Shown one piece after another: positions 1 through 8,976 of a stretch of DNA of 64,000 nt. Position numbers and translations under genes: made by a program. A model generated the notes under the pieces. That model was given only the letters and a program-made list of their open reading frames with translations, was not told the DNA's origin and ran no database searches. Numbering within the stretch: the first letter of the stretch is position 1; each line of letters starts with the position of its first letter. Origin of the DNA: Isoetes taiwanensis (Eukaryota > Streptophyta > Lycopodiopsida > Isoetales > Isoetaceae); assembly GCA_021234155.1 (NCBI GenBank), contig JAJEKV010000006.1, positions 13,110,143-13,174,142 on the forward strand, given 5' to 3'.

Positions 1-595
1 ACCTTATTCTATCCGCAGTAACCCTATTCCAACCATTTTGGCTCAGCTCCGTGTCATCAAGCATTTCAACCCATATAGGGTCTCCCTCCATACTAGCTAT
101 AGCTGCCTGCTTGTTAGCGATTCGCCCATTAAAATCCCCCAATAAAAGAACATCACCTGCTGACATCAAGGAAAGCACGTCCTGCTCCAGATTAAAAAAG
201 GGGTCGTCTCTGTCTAGATGCTCTGTATTATAAACTGGGGATTCTCTCGGCGGAAAGTAACAACCTGCTACAAAAATCTTTCCTCTCTGGCCAAGCATTT
301 CAATCCAAATATGCTGCAGTGATCCCATTCCTGTCACTAGTTTTATCAAATGTCTCATATTTGTCCTAACATAACATGCTATTCCACCGTGACCTTTTAA
401 ACGCCATCCTTTATTATACCAGACAGAATGTAACAAAATAAAACCATGAATGTCAGGTAAGCTTTTCTCCTCGTTCTCACAAGTTTCTAGAAAAAATAAA
501 ACATCTACATTTTCAAATAATTCACCCATTACATCTACCTTATACTGGCTAAGACTATTAATGTTCCAGCATGTTATTCTGGTGGTCTCAAATAC
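1..595 (-). CDS. LINE copy A ORF2, N-terminal endonuclease domain (partial)
   Basis: After the UAG at 598-596 the same frame stays open to base 1, about 198 codons. It encodes an apurinic-type endonuclease: the WNINS motif with its catalytic Asn near the start, FFLETCENEE, GGIACYVR, a PPRESPVYN segment and LLLGDFNGR. No ATG lies between the UAG and the WNINS motif, and the first in-frame ATG (VMGELF) would remove the motif. AUG initiation therefore cannot produce a full domain. The domain should nick target DNA for target-primed reverse transcription. The RT and C-terminal regions are outside the window. Confidence 0.88.
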
Positions 596-598
596 CTA
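596..598 (-). promoter_or_regulatory. In-frame UAG-G between ORF1 and ORF2 of LINE A (putative readthrough site)
   Basis: The ORF1 stop is TAG with G as the next base. The downstream frame reads V-F-E-T-T-R-I and then the endonuclease start. Copies B and C have the same codon, the same +4 base and a related E-x-x-R-[I/M] segment. A single in-frame UAG between two genes matches the arrangement used for readthrough expression in several retroelements. Activity is inferred, not shown. Confidence 0.65.
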
Positions 599-1555
599 TG
601 CATCATCTTGGTCTTCCACGACAACTTTGCCGCGCCTCCAGAATGCTTTTTTCCCCATTTTTCTTGCGTCCTTGAGTACCTGTAATTGATTTTTGTGTTC
701 TTGTAGCTGGGTTTTTGTAAGGTCGTCATTGATCCAAATTTTCTTCCCTTTGAGCATGGATTTCTTTTTCAATACATTAAGTTTATCTTCTCGCGAGCGA
801 AACTTAACAACAATGTGTCTGTCCCTGCCATTTTGTTTACCAATGCGAAATGCATCTGTAATGCCTGTATCTATTAGCTCGAGATCATTCTCACAAAAGC
901 TTTGTACAATCTCTTTGGTTCTTTCTTTAGTTTGCTCAGGTATTCCAATTAAGCGAATGTTCAAAGCTTTTTCCTTTCTTTCTTGTTCCTCCATAAAGGA
1001 TGCTAGCTGGTTCTGGATGTCTGATACATGTTTGCTATGATGTTCTGATATATCATGTTCTTCTGCATCATCGTCACTATCGTCATCACCTCTCATAACA
1101 TCCTGCTTAAAAGTTTCCAGTTCTGATCTAATACCCTGTTTAAATTGCTCTAGCTCTGCCATCATCTTGCTTTGACATTTCTCTATTTCTGATTGCACAT
1201 GAGCAAGCAAGAAAGATTTGAGATCACTGACCATGTTCTGGACAGAAGTTTCCATTGACACTTTCATAGACAAAGTTGAAATTTCCATTGCTGCCCGCAT
1301 TTGCCCAACTGCATCCAACAAGTCTTGTTTAGTGACTCCAGCATCCCAATCGGACTCTGATTCAATTGTGCCATAATGGTTTTTGCTTGTGACTTTCGCA
1401 GCCCTGATTATCTCACAGTCCTCTGTTTTGCCGGATTTCATATCCCTGGTTACAGCAGAATGCTTCAAAGCTTTATTACAGTCTCCTGTTCTTACATTTC
1501 GGTCGCGGTCCCTGTTTCTTTCCAGTAAGCGATCCCACGAATCTGCGGTCGCCAA
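596..1555 (-). CDS. LINE copy A ORF1 protein (coiled coil + Transposase_22-like RNA-binding domain), 319 aa
   Basis: Intact 319-residue ORF. Residues about 75-195 are Met/Glu/Lys/Gln-rich and heptad-like, as expected for a trimerising coiled coil, with an acidic run (GDDDSDDDAEE) near 155-165. From about residue 200 comes the L1 ORF1p-type fold: NIRLIGIPE, then DAFRIGK, RHIVVKF and a basic C-terminal domain (IWINDDL, KDARKMGKKAFW, GKVVVED). In this family ORF1p binds the LINE RNA and acts as a chaperone in the ribonucleoprotein particle. The frame ends with UAG at 598-596, and ORF2 continues in the same frame. No CCHC zinc knuckle is present. The start is the first ATG of the open frame; the upstream duplicated leader is not open. 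Confidence 0.88.
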   Translation of the reverse strand: MATADSWDRLLERNRDRDRNVRTGDCNKALKHSAVTRDMKSGKTEDCEIIRAAKVTSKNHYGTIESESDWDAGVTKQDLLDAVGQMRAAMEISTLSMKVSMETSVQNMVSDLKSFLLAHVQSEIEKCQSKMMAELEQFKQGIRSELETFKQDVMRGDDDSDDDAEEHDISEHHSKHVSDIQNQLASFMEEQERKEKALNIRLIGIPEQTKERTKEIVQSFCENDLELIDTGITDAFRIGKQNGRDRHIVVKFRSREDKLNVLKKKSMLKGKKIWINDDLTKTQLQEHKNQLQVLKDARKMGKKAFWRRGKVVVEDQDDA

Positions 1556-1950
1556 TCTCCCAACTCTGAAGTTGCAGACGAACCAGAACTAGATTCCGAC
1601 ATACTTTTGCCCATTTGTTTTGTTATCTTTGTTGTTGAATCGATGGTCATCTCCAAAGGCGACAAAGCCCTTTGTTCATATCCACAGTTACAATGAATGC
1701 CTTAAAACTTTGTTACAGTTCTCTGTTTTATCATTTTCAGCGCAATCTCCTATTTTTCGTATCGATTACGCCTTTGTTCTTTGTCTATTTCATCAATCTA
1801 ATAACAAAAGCAGACAACTCTGAACTGTTGCAAAGCGAGCGAACCCGGTTCCGACATCCACATTTCCCTTTGCCCATTTGTTTATGATTTGTTACCTTTC
1901 TTGTGGAATTGATGGCGCATCTCCAAAGGGCGACAGGTAAAGCCCCTTGA
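1449..1950. repeat. Imperfect tandem duplication of the LINE A leader/ORF1 start (two units of about 240-270 bp)
   Basis: The segment at about 1449-1680 recurs, diverged, at about 1687-1950. Matching pairs in order are GTTACAGCAGAATGC with GTTACAATGAATGC, ATTACAGTCTCCTGTT with GTTACAGTTCTCTGTT, and CTCCAAAGGCGACA with CTCCAAAGGGCGACA. The outer (5') unit covers the ORF1 start but is not open. Tandem 5' monomers that carry promoters are known for mammalian L1; a similar role here is only inference. Confidence 0.7.
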
Positions 1951-2017
1951 CTTTCTTTTCCATGTCGGTTTTAGAGGTGCATTGCCCTAGTTCCCTTGTG
2001 TGCGCCATCGCTTTCAC

Positions 2018-2021
<4 letters not shown>

Positions 2022-2109
<88 letters not shown>
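2022..2109. repeat. (GA)44 microsatellite at the LINE B 3' end / LINE A 5' end
   Basis: An essentially pure GA dinucleotide tract of 88 bp. It lies directly beyond the 3' end of LINE B and just upstream of the LINE A leader, both on the minus strand, where it reads (TC)n. Confidence 0.98.
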
Positions 2110-2113
<4 letters not shown>

Positions 2114-3285
2114 TCGTCTTTTTTAGAGGCCTCCCTAGGCCTATAAGGCGACATTATTATACATCATAGTCATAAAAATTAGATGAGTTTCCAATTCCTC
2201 ATCCAATTCCTCACTCTCACTCAATGCATCCTCTTCTTCTATTAGGGTATTTACATTTTTAGTACAACTCTCTCTATCTTTGTAGAGTCTCAATTAAAAG
2301 GATCCAATTCTATTTCCTTCCAATCCAAAAGGTATGCAAATCAGGCGCGTTGATGCCATATCTATCTCGTATTATACTATAGGCTGGACATCTCCCAATC
2401 TCCACACCTAGATGAGTGCGGTGAGGCGGTTCTGCGATATTGTGCCTCTTCTTTTATCGATAAGTTCTCCTTTAGATGTATTGCCTCATCAGCGTGAGGA
2501 TTCATATGCATCTTGTACAATATCATCTTAGTCTTTGGGCTCATCCACATTTTTTCTTCTAACCTTTTCATAGACCCATGTTCTCGGGTTGTCAATGGAA
2601 ATTGCCTCTTCCCACATGATATCCCATCACATCAAGCCATGTCTTGACATCGACAAACTCATCCTTTATGTTCGGTGTTCGGACAAGCATAATAAGGAAT
2701 GCGTGTGGCATCCATCTTTTTTATTTTAGCAAGGTACCTAATGCATTTGAGTAAAGCTTCCCCTTCAAATTGGCATAGTGCCGCGTTATCTAGCATCATC
2801 GGATATGTGGTTTTAGCCTTTACACCCAATTCCGGCTGAGAAACTTCTTGTGTACACATTTCAATATCATCCCAAGAGCCTTGTGGCAGCCCCCGCAAAT
2901 TCAGCCCCATATAATACTATGCTTTGGACTAGAGATTCATATGGTTTAGTGGCCATGCCCATATGTAGGTTTTCACGCACATGCTTTGCATAGAATCTGA
3001 TTATATTACGCCCGCTTTCAATTCTTTGTTGTATGCATTGATGCCATTTATGATTCCTGCTAATAGTAAGTCCCAGGATATTTATATGTCTACCATATCT
3101 CAACTTTTTCACCCAAATAGAAACCCATGTTCTGCTTGGAGGCACCTCTTGTCATGGTTTTAGTCTTCTCTAGATTTACTTGCATCCTCGTTTTGTTATT
3201 CTGAGCGACCAATTGATCAAGTAATTCTTTGCATGTGTACACAGGATGTTGCAAATAGCACCACATCATCAACATATAAGAAAGC
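2110..3285 (-). pseudogene. LINE copy B, 3' part: end of ORF2 (from the RT YVDD motif) and 3' UTR
   Basis: The minus-strand translation, in shifting frames, begins with AFLYVDDVVLFATSC (RT catalytic box) at about 3285-3240. It continues with a NLEKTKTM-like palm end, a thumb-like segment (INGINAYNKELKAG) and a C-terminal stretch (VSQPELGVKAKTTYPMMLDNAALC) that recurs in LINE C at about 10,550-10,650. Many stops and frameshifts show decay. The 3' UTR ends with a small hairpin (2127-2142) and GACGAATAAT, then the (GA)n tract. The upstream RT half lies at 7615-9784, beyond an inserted DNA element. Confidence 0.85.
2127..2142 (-). other. 3'-UTR stem-loop of LINE B
   Basis: Sense (minus) strand AGGCC...GGCCT with a short loop, followed by GACGAATAAT and (TC)n. 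The equivalent hairpins in LINE C (9845-9857) and LINE D (49498-49511) keep pairing while the sequence changes. A 3' structure recognised by the RT is known for stringent-type LINEs; the role here is inferred. Confidence 0.6.
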
Positions 3286-3306
3286 CGTATTTAATTAAAG
3301 TGGGAC
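3286..3306 (+). repeat. Left terminal inverted repeat (21 bp)
   Basis: Perfect inverse match to 7594-7614; it contains the palindrome TTTAATTAAA followed by GTGGGAC. Confidence 0.9.
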
Positions 3307-3437
3307 AAATCTTGAATATTGGGACTCGGTGAAAATGAGACTCATATTGACATCAAAATTTCACATCATATAACAAGGGCTGGTTCATAATATTTTCTTA
3401 CGAAATTTCCAAATAAATAGTTGAGAAAGTTGGGCGG

Positions 3438-3714
3438 GTGATATCGAAGGGGGAGGAAGGGGAAGGCGGGAGTGAGAAAGGGGGGGAGAAGGGGGCAAAG
3501 GGAGAAGAGGGGCAAGGGGAAGGGGCAAAGGGAGAAGAAGGGGCAAGGGGAAGGGGCAAGGGGCAAGGGAGAAAAGAAGGGGCAAGGGGCAAGGGGGCAA
3601 GGGGAAGGGGAAGGGGCAAGGGGCAAGGGGATGGGGCAAGGGGCAAGGGGCAAAGGGGCAAGGGGCAAGGGGCAAGGGAGAAGAAGGACAAGGGGCAAGG
3701 AACGATATCCATAA
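3438..3714 (+). repeat. Purine-rich minisatellite (GGGGCAAGGGGAAGG-like units)
   Basis: About 280 bp with almost only G and A plus isolated C, built from variants of GGGGCAAG and GGGGAAGG. Overlapping open frames on both strands (Gly/Lys/Glu-rich on plus, Pro/Leu/Ser-rich on minus) are composition artefacts. Polypurine runs with G4 blocks could form triplex or G-quadruplex DNA. Confidence 0.9.
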
Positions 3715-3789
3715 TTTAATTAATTATAAAATAATTTAATTAATTTAATTAAATAAATAACTAATAAAAAAATATAAACCATTCTCCTC

Positions 3790-3960
3790 TTCTCGACTAG
3801 TGAGTCGAGAATTGGAAAAAACTATAAATCCCCTCATTGTTCTCTTCTCCAACTGGTGGTGAGAATTGGAATAACCAAGTCAAATTGCTTTCGATTAAGA
3901 ATCGGATTGTCTGAGAATTACTAGTGAGTCGAGGTTGGAATAACCAATTCAAATTGCTCG
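3790..3960 (+). repeat. Short repeats around TCTCGACTAGTGAGTCGAG and AATTGGAATAACCAA
   Basis: Three imperfect copies of a CTCGACT-AGTGAGTCGAG palindrome-like core plus GAATTGGAATAACCAA and CAAATTGCT(T)CGATTAAGAA. Similar CTCGACTCGCGAGTCGA cores recur at 6.5-6.9 kb in the same element. Non-coding. Confidence 0.65.
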
Positions 3961-3961
3961 A

Positions 3962-4350
3962 TTAAGAACCGCTCACATGAGTAGGATGAAAAAATGTAGG
4001 ACCGCCTCCCAGCGGAGTTCTGCCATAGCCTCCCGGACTTCCCCCTCCATATCCTCCACCTCCGCCATAGCAGCCTCGGGAACCTCCTCCATAGCCCGAC
4101 TCTCCATAGCCAGGACCTCCATAGCCACCGCCTCCATAACAAAAAATATCAGGAACAATACAACTAAAAATGAGCATAAAGAAACTAAGAGAAGCATGTG
4201 AAGCAAGGACACTGAATGAAAAGAAGAGGGCGTCGTCGCGTGAGGATGGAAGGTATAAGCGAGGTGAGGGCCGTCTTTGAGGCCGTGTTGATCCTCCATA
4301 GCTAGGACCTCTGCCATAGCCACCGCCTCCTCAAGTATCCCTTTCCTCCT
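3962..4350 (-). pseudogene. Glycine-rich protein-like coding fragments
   Basis: The minus strand at 4150-3970 encodes GYGGPGYGESGYGGG-type repeats, and 4345-4260 encodes GGGYGRGPSYGGS-type sequence in another frame. This resembles plant glycine-rich proteins. There is no signal peptide, stable start or continuous frame. The intervening Leu/Val-rich stretch could be an intron or part of a hydrophobic N-terminus. It may be a captured gene fragment inside the DNA element; composition bias limits certainty. Confidence 0.4.
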
Positions 4351-5668
4351 AGACCATTTCTGCGCCTGCGCAAGGCTGAGAATGTGCCGAGGAATGAAGC
4401 CGAGCTCCATTGCCATACGCCATCCTGGTATGGTGTGTGGATACCATGGCAAAGAGGGAATCTCCTGGGAATTTTGGAGGTGCGGCGGGTGTGCTTGAAA
4501 CTCGCCTTAGTATTGTTTTCTGCAATGCCACCAAGTACAAGCAATGGCGTAACGAGCATCGGATGAGAGTGATTACAGCAATGTTTCCAAATGGAAGGGC
4601 ATTTGTTGAATTGTAAACTATTGCAAGCGTGTTCAAGAAAATAAATGTCGAGAACAAAGGTCCGCAATCAAGACACAGAACTCCAGCTTACCCAGTTTTT
4701 TTTGCGGCGGCGGCCGAGCCCGACGACCTTCCTTCCGCCTCCTCCATATCTTGAGGATTATCTTTCTTTGTTGCGGCTATGGAGAGCTTCTTTTTAGGTT
4801 ACGTATATGCATAGTTATCCCAGATTTAATTTTGAGGAAAACACATTCAAAAGATAGCTCGAATTTAGAGAAGGGCTCCGCCATCCCGGAATAGAAGGCG
4901 TCTTTGGCTTTTGAGAGCAGATAATCCGGCGACCTCTGCCTCCTCGGCATAAGAGCGAGGAGAAGGTCCGGCTATTAGGCTAACGTGGCGGCATCCCCAC
5001 CTCCTCCTTTTTATGGTCCTCTACCATGAATCCTCTGTTTTTCTTCTTGTATCCTCTGTTGTGTGCTCTTTGCTGCTTCAAACTCCCTTGGAGCTTCAAT
5101 CACAGGAAATCGGGCAACTCTTTGCTTCAAACTCCTTTGACCTTCAATGCACTTCAAACTCCCTTTGAGCTTCAATGCTGAAACTCCCTTTGGCGGCAAA
5201 TCCGGTAGCTCTTTGAGCTTCAAACTCCCAAATCGGTCACTTGGGCTCAATCCGGCGACAATCAGCTCCTAGCCTTTGAGTCTCGACCCATGAAGAATAG
5301 GATAAGCCGGAGGCGGGAACCGTCGGCCAAAAATTGATTTTTTCAGAAGAACGGGCAAGCCAGGATGCGGCTTTTTTGTGCAAATCGGTCTTGTGGCAGG
5401 TCGGAAGTGCTTGGCAGAGAATTTAAAAGCCCGTGAAGGATTAAATCAATGAAAATCGGGCCTGTGGCACGCCGAATTTATCCGATTTGAGGAGAGTATG
5501 CATGCTAGGTTCAAAATGCTTGGAAATCCAAGAAGAATGGACGAATCTGCCGGATCCTTTTCATCTGCCTCCTTTCTGTCCTTTGCTCTGCCCTTTGCTC
5601 TGCCCTTTGCTTTGCATTTTTTGATCTCGAATCTCCATAGTGTGAAGCTTTTTGGTTGCCGTGGAGCT
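4351..5668. other. Unassigned interior of the DNA element
   Basis: Mixed non-coding sequence. At about 5040-5240 short related phrases recur (CTTCAAACTCCCTTTGAGCTTCAATGC). Open stretches at 4410-4616 (plus) and 4302-4667 (minus) have no recognisable motif. No transposase signature is seen. Confidence 0.5.
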
Positions 5669-5734
5669 ATGGCTACGGGAGCTTCTTCCGGAAAGAAAGA
5701 GTTCGAAGTGGTACAAAGGATTTTCGTCTCAAAG
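5669..5734 (+). pseudogene. Exon-like segment with ATG and splice donor (unknown product)
   Basis: The ATG at 5669 lies in a good plant context (GCTATGGCT). It opens 22 codons beginning MATGASSGKKEFEVVQ and ends at AAAG|GTATGT, a strong donor. An acceptor-like site (TTTTGCAG) and an exon-like stretch follow at 6979. This could be the first exon of an element gene or of a captured host gene; no family is recognised. Confidence 0.3.
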
Positions 5735-6162
5735 GTATGTACCAAATTTTAAAATTCAAGCATAGGCGGGAAAAAAAGGCGGGGTATTAGAAAAAGGGGA
5801 TAAAATAATACGTTGAAAAAGAAAGTGTAAAATAAATGATAATAATATAAGATTATATTTTGACGTGTCCCAAATTTCAAAATTCAAATATTGGGGAAAA
5901 AAGGGCGGGGTATAAGAAACGTAGAGAGAGTTTTGAAGTTGTCATAATATTTGTATAATGCATTATTATTAGTTGTAAGGGTAAGTAGGGTAAATTATTT
6001 TTCAGTTGTTATAATGTGCTATAGGTGCATATGATGTCCATTAGATAAATACATGGGGAGGGTCTACTTATCATAGAAAATTTATGGGGAGGGTAATTTT
6101 TCATAGAAAATACATAAAATATTGTGTTTATTAAAAAATACATAGTATAGTAGTGTGTGCTA

Positions 6163-6420
6163 GTATAAGATGCTAATGTGTGCTAATACTAATGTGTGCT
6201 AATACTAATGTGTACTAATGTATAAAAATGCTAATGTGTGCTAATACTAATTGTGGTAGTATAAAGTACTAATTGTGTGCTAATTGTGGTAGTATAAAGT
6301 ACTAATGTGTGCTAATTAAGGTGTGCTAGTATAAAAATGCTAACGTGTGCTAGTATAAAAACAATTGTTAAATACTAATGTGTGCTAAATACTAATGTCT
6401 TTGTGAGAAAAACAATAAAA
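6163..6420 (+). repeat. Tandem CTAATGTGTG / AGTATAAA-type AT-rich repeat
   Basis: About 260 bp of irregular repeats of CTAATGTGTGCTAATACTAATGTG and TAGTATAAAGTACTAATTGTG. Non-coding low-complexity interior of the DNA element. Confidence 0.75.
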
Positions 6421-6526
6421 ACTATGGTGTGATAGAATAATAAACTATGGTGGAAAATTAGATGGATAGATAGATAAAATGATGCTCATAAAAAAATAAT
6501 CTACGGCCCTTAGGTGCCTTTTTTAC

Positions 6527-6890
6527 TCTGAGCTGCCTTTCTCGACCAGCAGTCGAAAGCCCAGCCCTAAAGCTAGTTTTAAGCTTTGAAAGCTGCCTTT
6601 CTCGACTCGCGATCACGAAGGCCTTCGACCCCCTAAAACCTGCGTTTTTAAACTTTTGGCTGCCTTTCTCGACTCGCGAGTTGAAAAGGCCTTGACTAAA
6701 ACACCATGTTTTTAGCTTTGAGCTGCCTTTCGACTCGCGAAGAAAAACTCCTTTTCCCTAAAACCCGTTTTTTCGCTTTTGAAATTTGCCTTTCGACTTT
6801 CCGAGTCGAAAGGCCTTCTAACCCCTAAAACCTCGTTTTTAAGGCTTTGTTTGCCTTTCTCATTCTCGCCCAGTCGAAAGGCCTCTCATT
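6527..6890 (+). repeat. About 62-bp tandem repeats carrying a palindromic TTTCTCGACTCGCGAGTCGAAAGG core
   Basis: Five to six degenerate units, each of the form GCTGCCTTTCTCGACTCG.. then GTCGAAAGGCC, TTCGACCCCTAAAACC and TTTTTAAGCTTTG. The core is self-complementary (CTTTCGACTCG/CGAGTCGAAAG) and recurs roughly every 60 bp, so single strands could form serial hairpins. Confidence 0.75.
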
Positions 6891-6978
6891 TGTATTTTCA
6901 AAATGGCCCTAAAAACTGTTTTATTTTAATTTTTTTGCCCATAGCATCCACTTGACTAACTTGATTTTTCTTTTGCAG

Positions 6979-7140
6979 TCCTTATCTCGGACCAGATAGT
7001 ATATGCTTGGGAGCGATGAAAAGACGAGTTCATTGAAAAATGATGCGAGGAAGAGGGTGGTGACATCAGTTGGACATACAAGCACGTGGCCTATGAAGGA
7101 ACTCCTCATACAAATTTCTATAAATGCAGCAAAGTTGCTC
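6979..7140 (+). pseudogene. Exon-like segment after a TTTTGCAG acceptor (possible transposase N-terminal fragment)
   Basis: After a good acceptor, one frame reads DEFIEK..CEEEGGDISW then TYKHVAYEGTPHTNFYKCS, with one stop. The order Trp...His-Val...Lys-Cys is faintly like a BED-type zinc finger, but the second Cys and the His pair are not clear. It may be part of the element's own gene. Function uncertain. Confidence 0.25.
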
Positions 7141-7593
7141 AGTGACTTGGGCCAGCTCCATAGTTTGCACTAGGTGGTTCATGTGTGAAGATGGTGTAAT
7201 CATTGTGATATCGACCACTATGGTCGCTTCACCTTGTAATATATATTGTAATGAGCCCATTTATAAATATAAGATATATCAAAACTAGTATTTTTGGTGA
7301 TTAAGTAAACAATTTCGTAATTTTTGTTGGAATTTGTGATCTCTTGTCTACCCACCTAAGAAAATAGAGCCAAAATGTCTTGGTAAAGGAATTCACCCTC
7401 CGCGAAAAACTCTTATTTTGAATGACAAATAAGCCCCAAAACAGGGACTTGACTTCGCTATCCCAGAAAAAACGGGAGAAAGCTTGGATGCAGCTGATGC
7501 TGAGACAAAAATTGAATTAAGGCCGGTTTTTTGGGTTGGGGGTGCTCCTTTTTGTGTAAAATAACGAGTTCGAAAAAAGTGGGAATGGAATGA
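7141..7593. other. Unassigned interior next to the right TIR
   Basis: AT-rich sequence without a recognisable gene or repeat. Confidence 0.5.
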
Positions 7594-7614
7594 GTCCCAC
7601 TTTAATTAAATACG
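7594..7614 (-). repeat. Right terminal inverted repeat (21 bp)
   Basis: Perfect inverse match to 3286-3306. Confidence 0.9.
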
Positions 7615-8976
7615 ATTTAAGAGCAATTGGATCACATATCCTTGAATCTCAGTGCCTCCATCACAGTTATTATGTAACCATTCTTCATTATCCAATAAAG
7701 AGACCAAATATAGTAGGAGACAAGGGGCATCCTTGTTTAACTCCAATGCTACTTTCAAGCTGTATCACGGTATCTCACTTTTTGAATGGCATCGATAAGC
7801 GTACTAAAACTTTCTCATAGAGTATTTGAACTGCATCCCGCAAGTGTTTAGGGACACATAATTGCTCCATTCTTTCCCATAATCTATTCACAGGAACTTT
7901 GTCAAATGCCTTGTGAAAGTCTACAAATGTGACATATAGAGGTTTCTGGTCCCCTTGACCAAATCAAAAATGCATTTTAATGCAAGCAAATGGTCAATGT
8001 GGACATTTTAGCCTAAAACACCTTGGGTTTTGGCTCTTTTTCGTTATGCTCAGCCCAAAGACTAATTTTTCTCTACAATATTTGCAAATAATTTAGAGAA
8101 CAAATTACTTACCATAAAGGTTACGTAATTGTTTCCGCCTAGCATGGAACCACTCTTATGCACCGGGAACAATTCGGTTGAGCTGCCACTCATGTGGGAA
8201 TCCTTGTTGCATTGCTAAGGTAAAACATCGTGCTATTATTGTATGGATGGATGCCCCTGCCCATTTAAGATGCTTCGGCACATATCTGTTTTGATCCTTT
8301 GCTTTGCCATTTGCAAGACTATATCGATCTTGAAATGACCACTTCTTCTTTTTTTGTAAAAATCATATCAGACCTCACTTTTAGTGGGGCCTCGATGCTA
8401 TCATCATGATATAAGTGTTTAACTTGGTTCCGTAGCTCACTTGCGACAAAGCGGGATTTCACGTGTGTTAGTGCTTTTTGAGATTTTTCCAAACGATTTT
8501 GGATCATTTTGGTATTGGGTGATCAAGGTCTCCTGCTGCTTTAGTACAAATTGTCTCTTTTTTGCCTTATGATCCTCCGATATGCCTTTCTTAGGGCTGT
8601 TTTGCTATCATCATGGCAGTCCCTCCATTTCCTTTTGGCTATTGGCATGTTTGATCATACCAAAACTTGCATTGTAGCCCTTTTCTATGCCCACCTTGGC
8701 TTACATTGCTCCGTGGTTTACGTTATGATACCCGGCAACTTCTTATTCATGTAGATCCACGATTGCCATCCCAAGTGCTTTGGCCAATTTTGTCTTCTAT
8801 ATACATCCTATATGTGGCAGCCATACTTGGCCTAAGCATGCTCAATTTTGGATGATCTACATGCTCCATTGCAAGAGGTTTTAACCGGCATTCATGTAAA
8901 GAGAATCTGATTGGTATATGATCAGATTCAAGGTATTATGTTCTTATATCAAAATCTAAAATCACCTCCAAATCAT

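Larger units (their letters stand above)
1..2021 (-). mobile_element. LINE retrotransposon copy A (non-LTR, 5' part; runs off left edge)
   Basis: Minus-strand LINE with a leader (about 1556-2021), a complete ORF1 and the beginning of ORF2 (apurinic endonuclease domain), which continues beyond base 1. It is the best preserved of three related copies: both reading frames are open in the window. The 5' end abuts a long (GA)n tract. ORF1 has the coiled coil plus RNA-binding fold of L1/Tx1-type elements, not the zinc-knuckle ORF1 usual in seed-plant L1s. The leader and ORF1 start are partly duplicated. ORF1 and ORF2 are in the same frame, separated by one UAG. The RT part lies outside the window. 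Confidence 0.9.
3286..7614. mobile_element. 4.33-kb DNA element with 21-bp terminal inverted repeats, inserted in the LINE B reverse transcriptase
   Basis: Positions 3286-3306 and 7594-7614 are perfect 21-bp inverted repeats (CGTATTTAATTAAAGTGGGAC type). The flanks are two halves of one RT gene: VIQLLLN before and AFLYVDDVV after, on the minus strand. If the element is removed the frame is restored, with about three extra codons relative to LINE C. That suits a 9-10-bp target duplication; the flanks ATAAGAAAGC and ATTTAAGAGC match at 6 of 10 positions. A long target duplication would suit Mutator-like elements, but no transposase is recognisable. The interior holds simple repeats, glycine-rich coding fragments and exon-like pieces, so the element is probably non-autonomous and old. 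Confidence 0.8.

Noticed and set aside
3366-3719. Long Pro/Leu-rich (minus) and Gly/Lys-rich (plus) open frames
   Set aside because: All arise from the G/A-rich minisatellite; several overlapping frames are open on both strands.
6163-6890. CRISPR-like array
   Set aside because: Units are degenerate, there are no unique spacers of constant length, and the context is eukaryotic transposon DNA.
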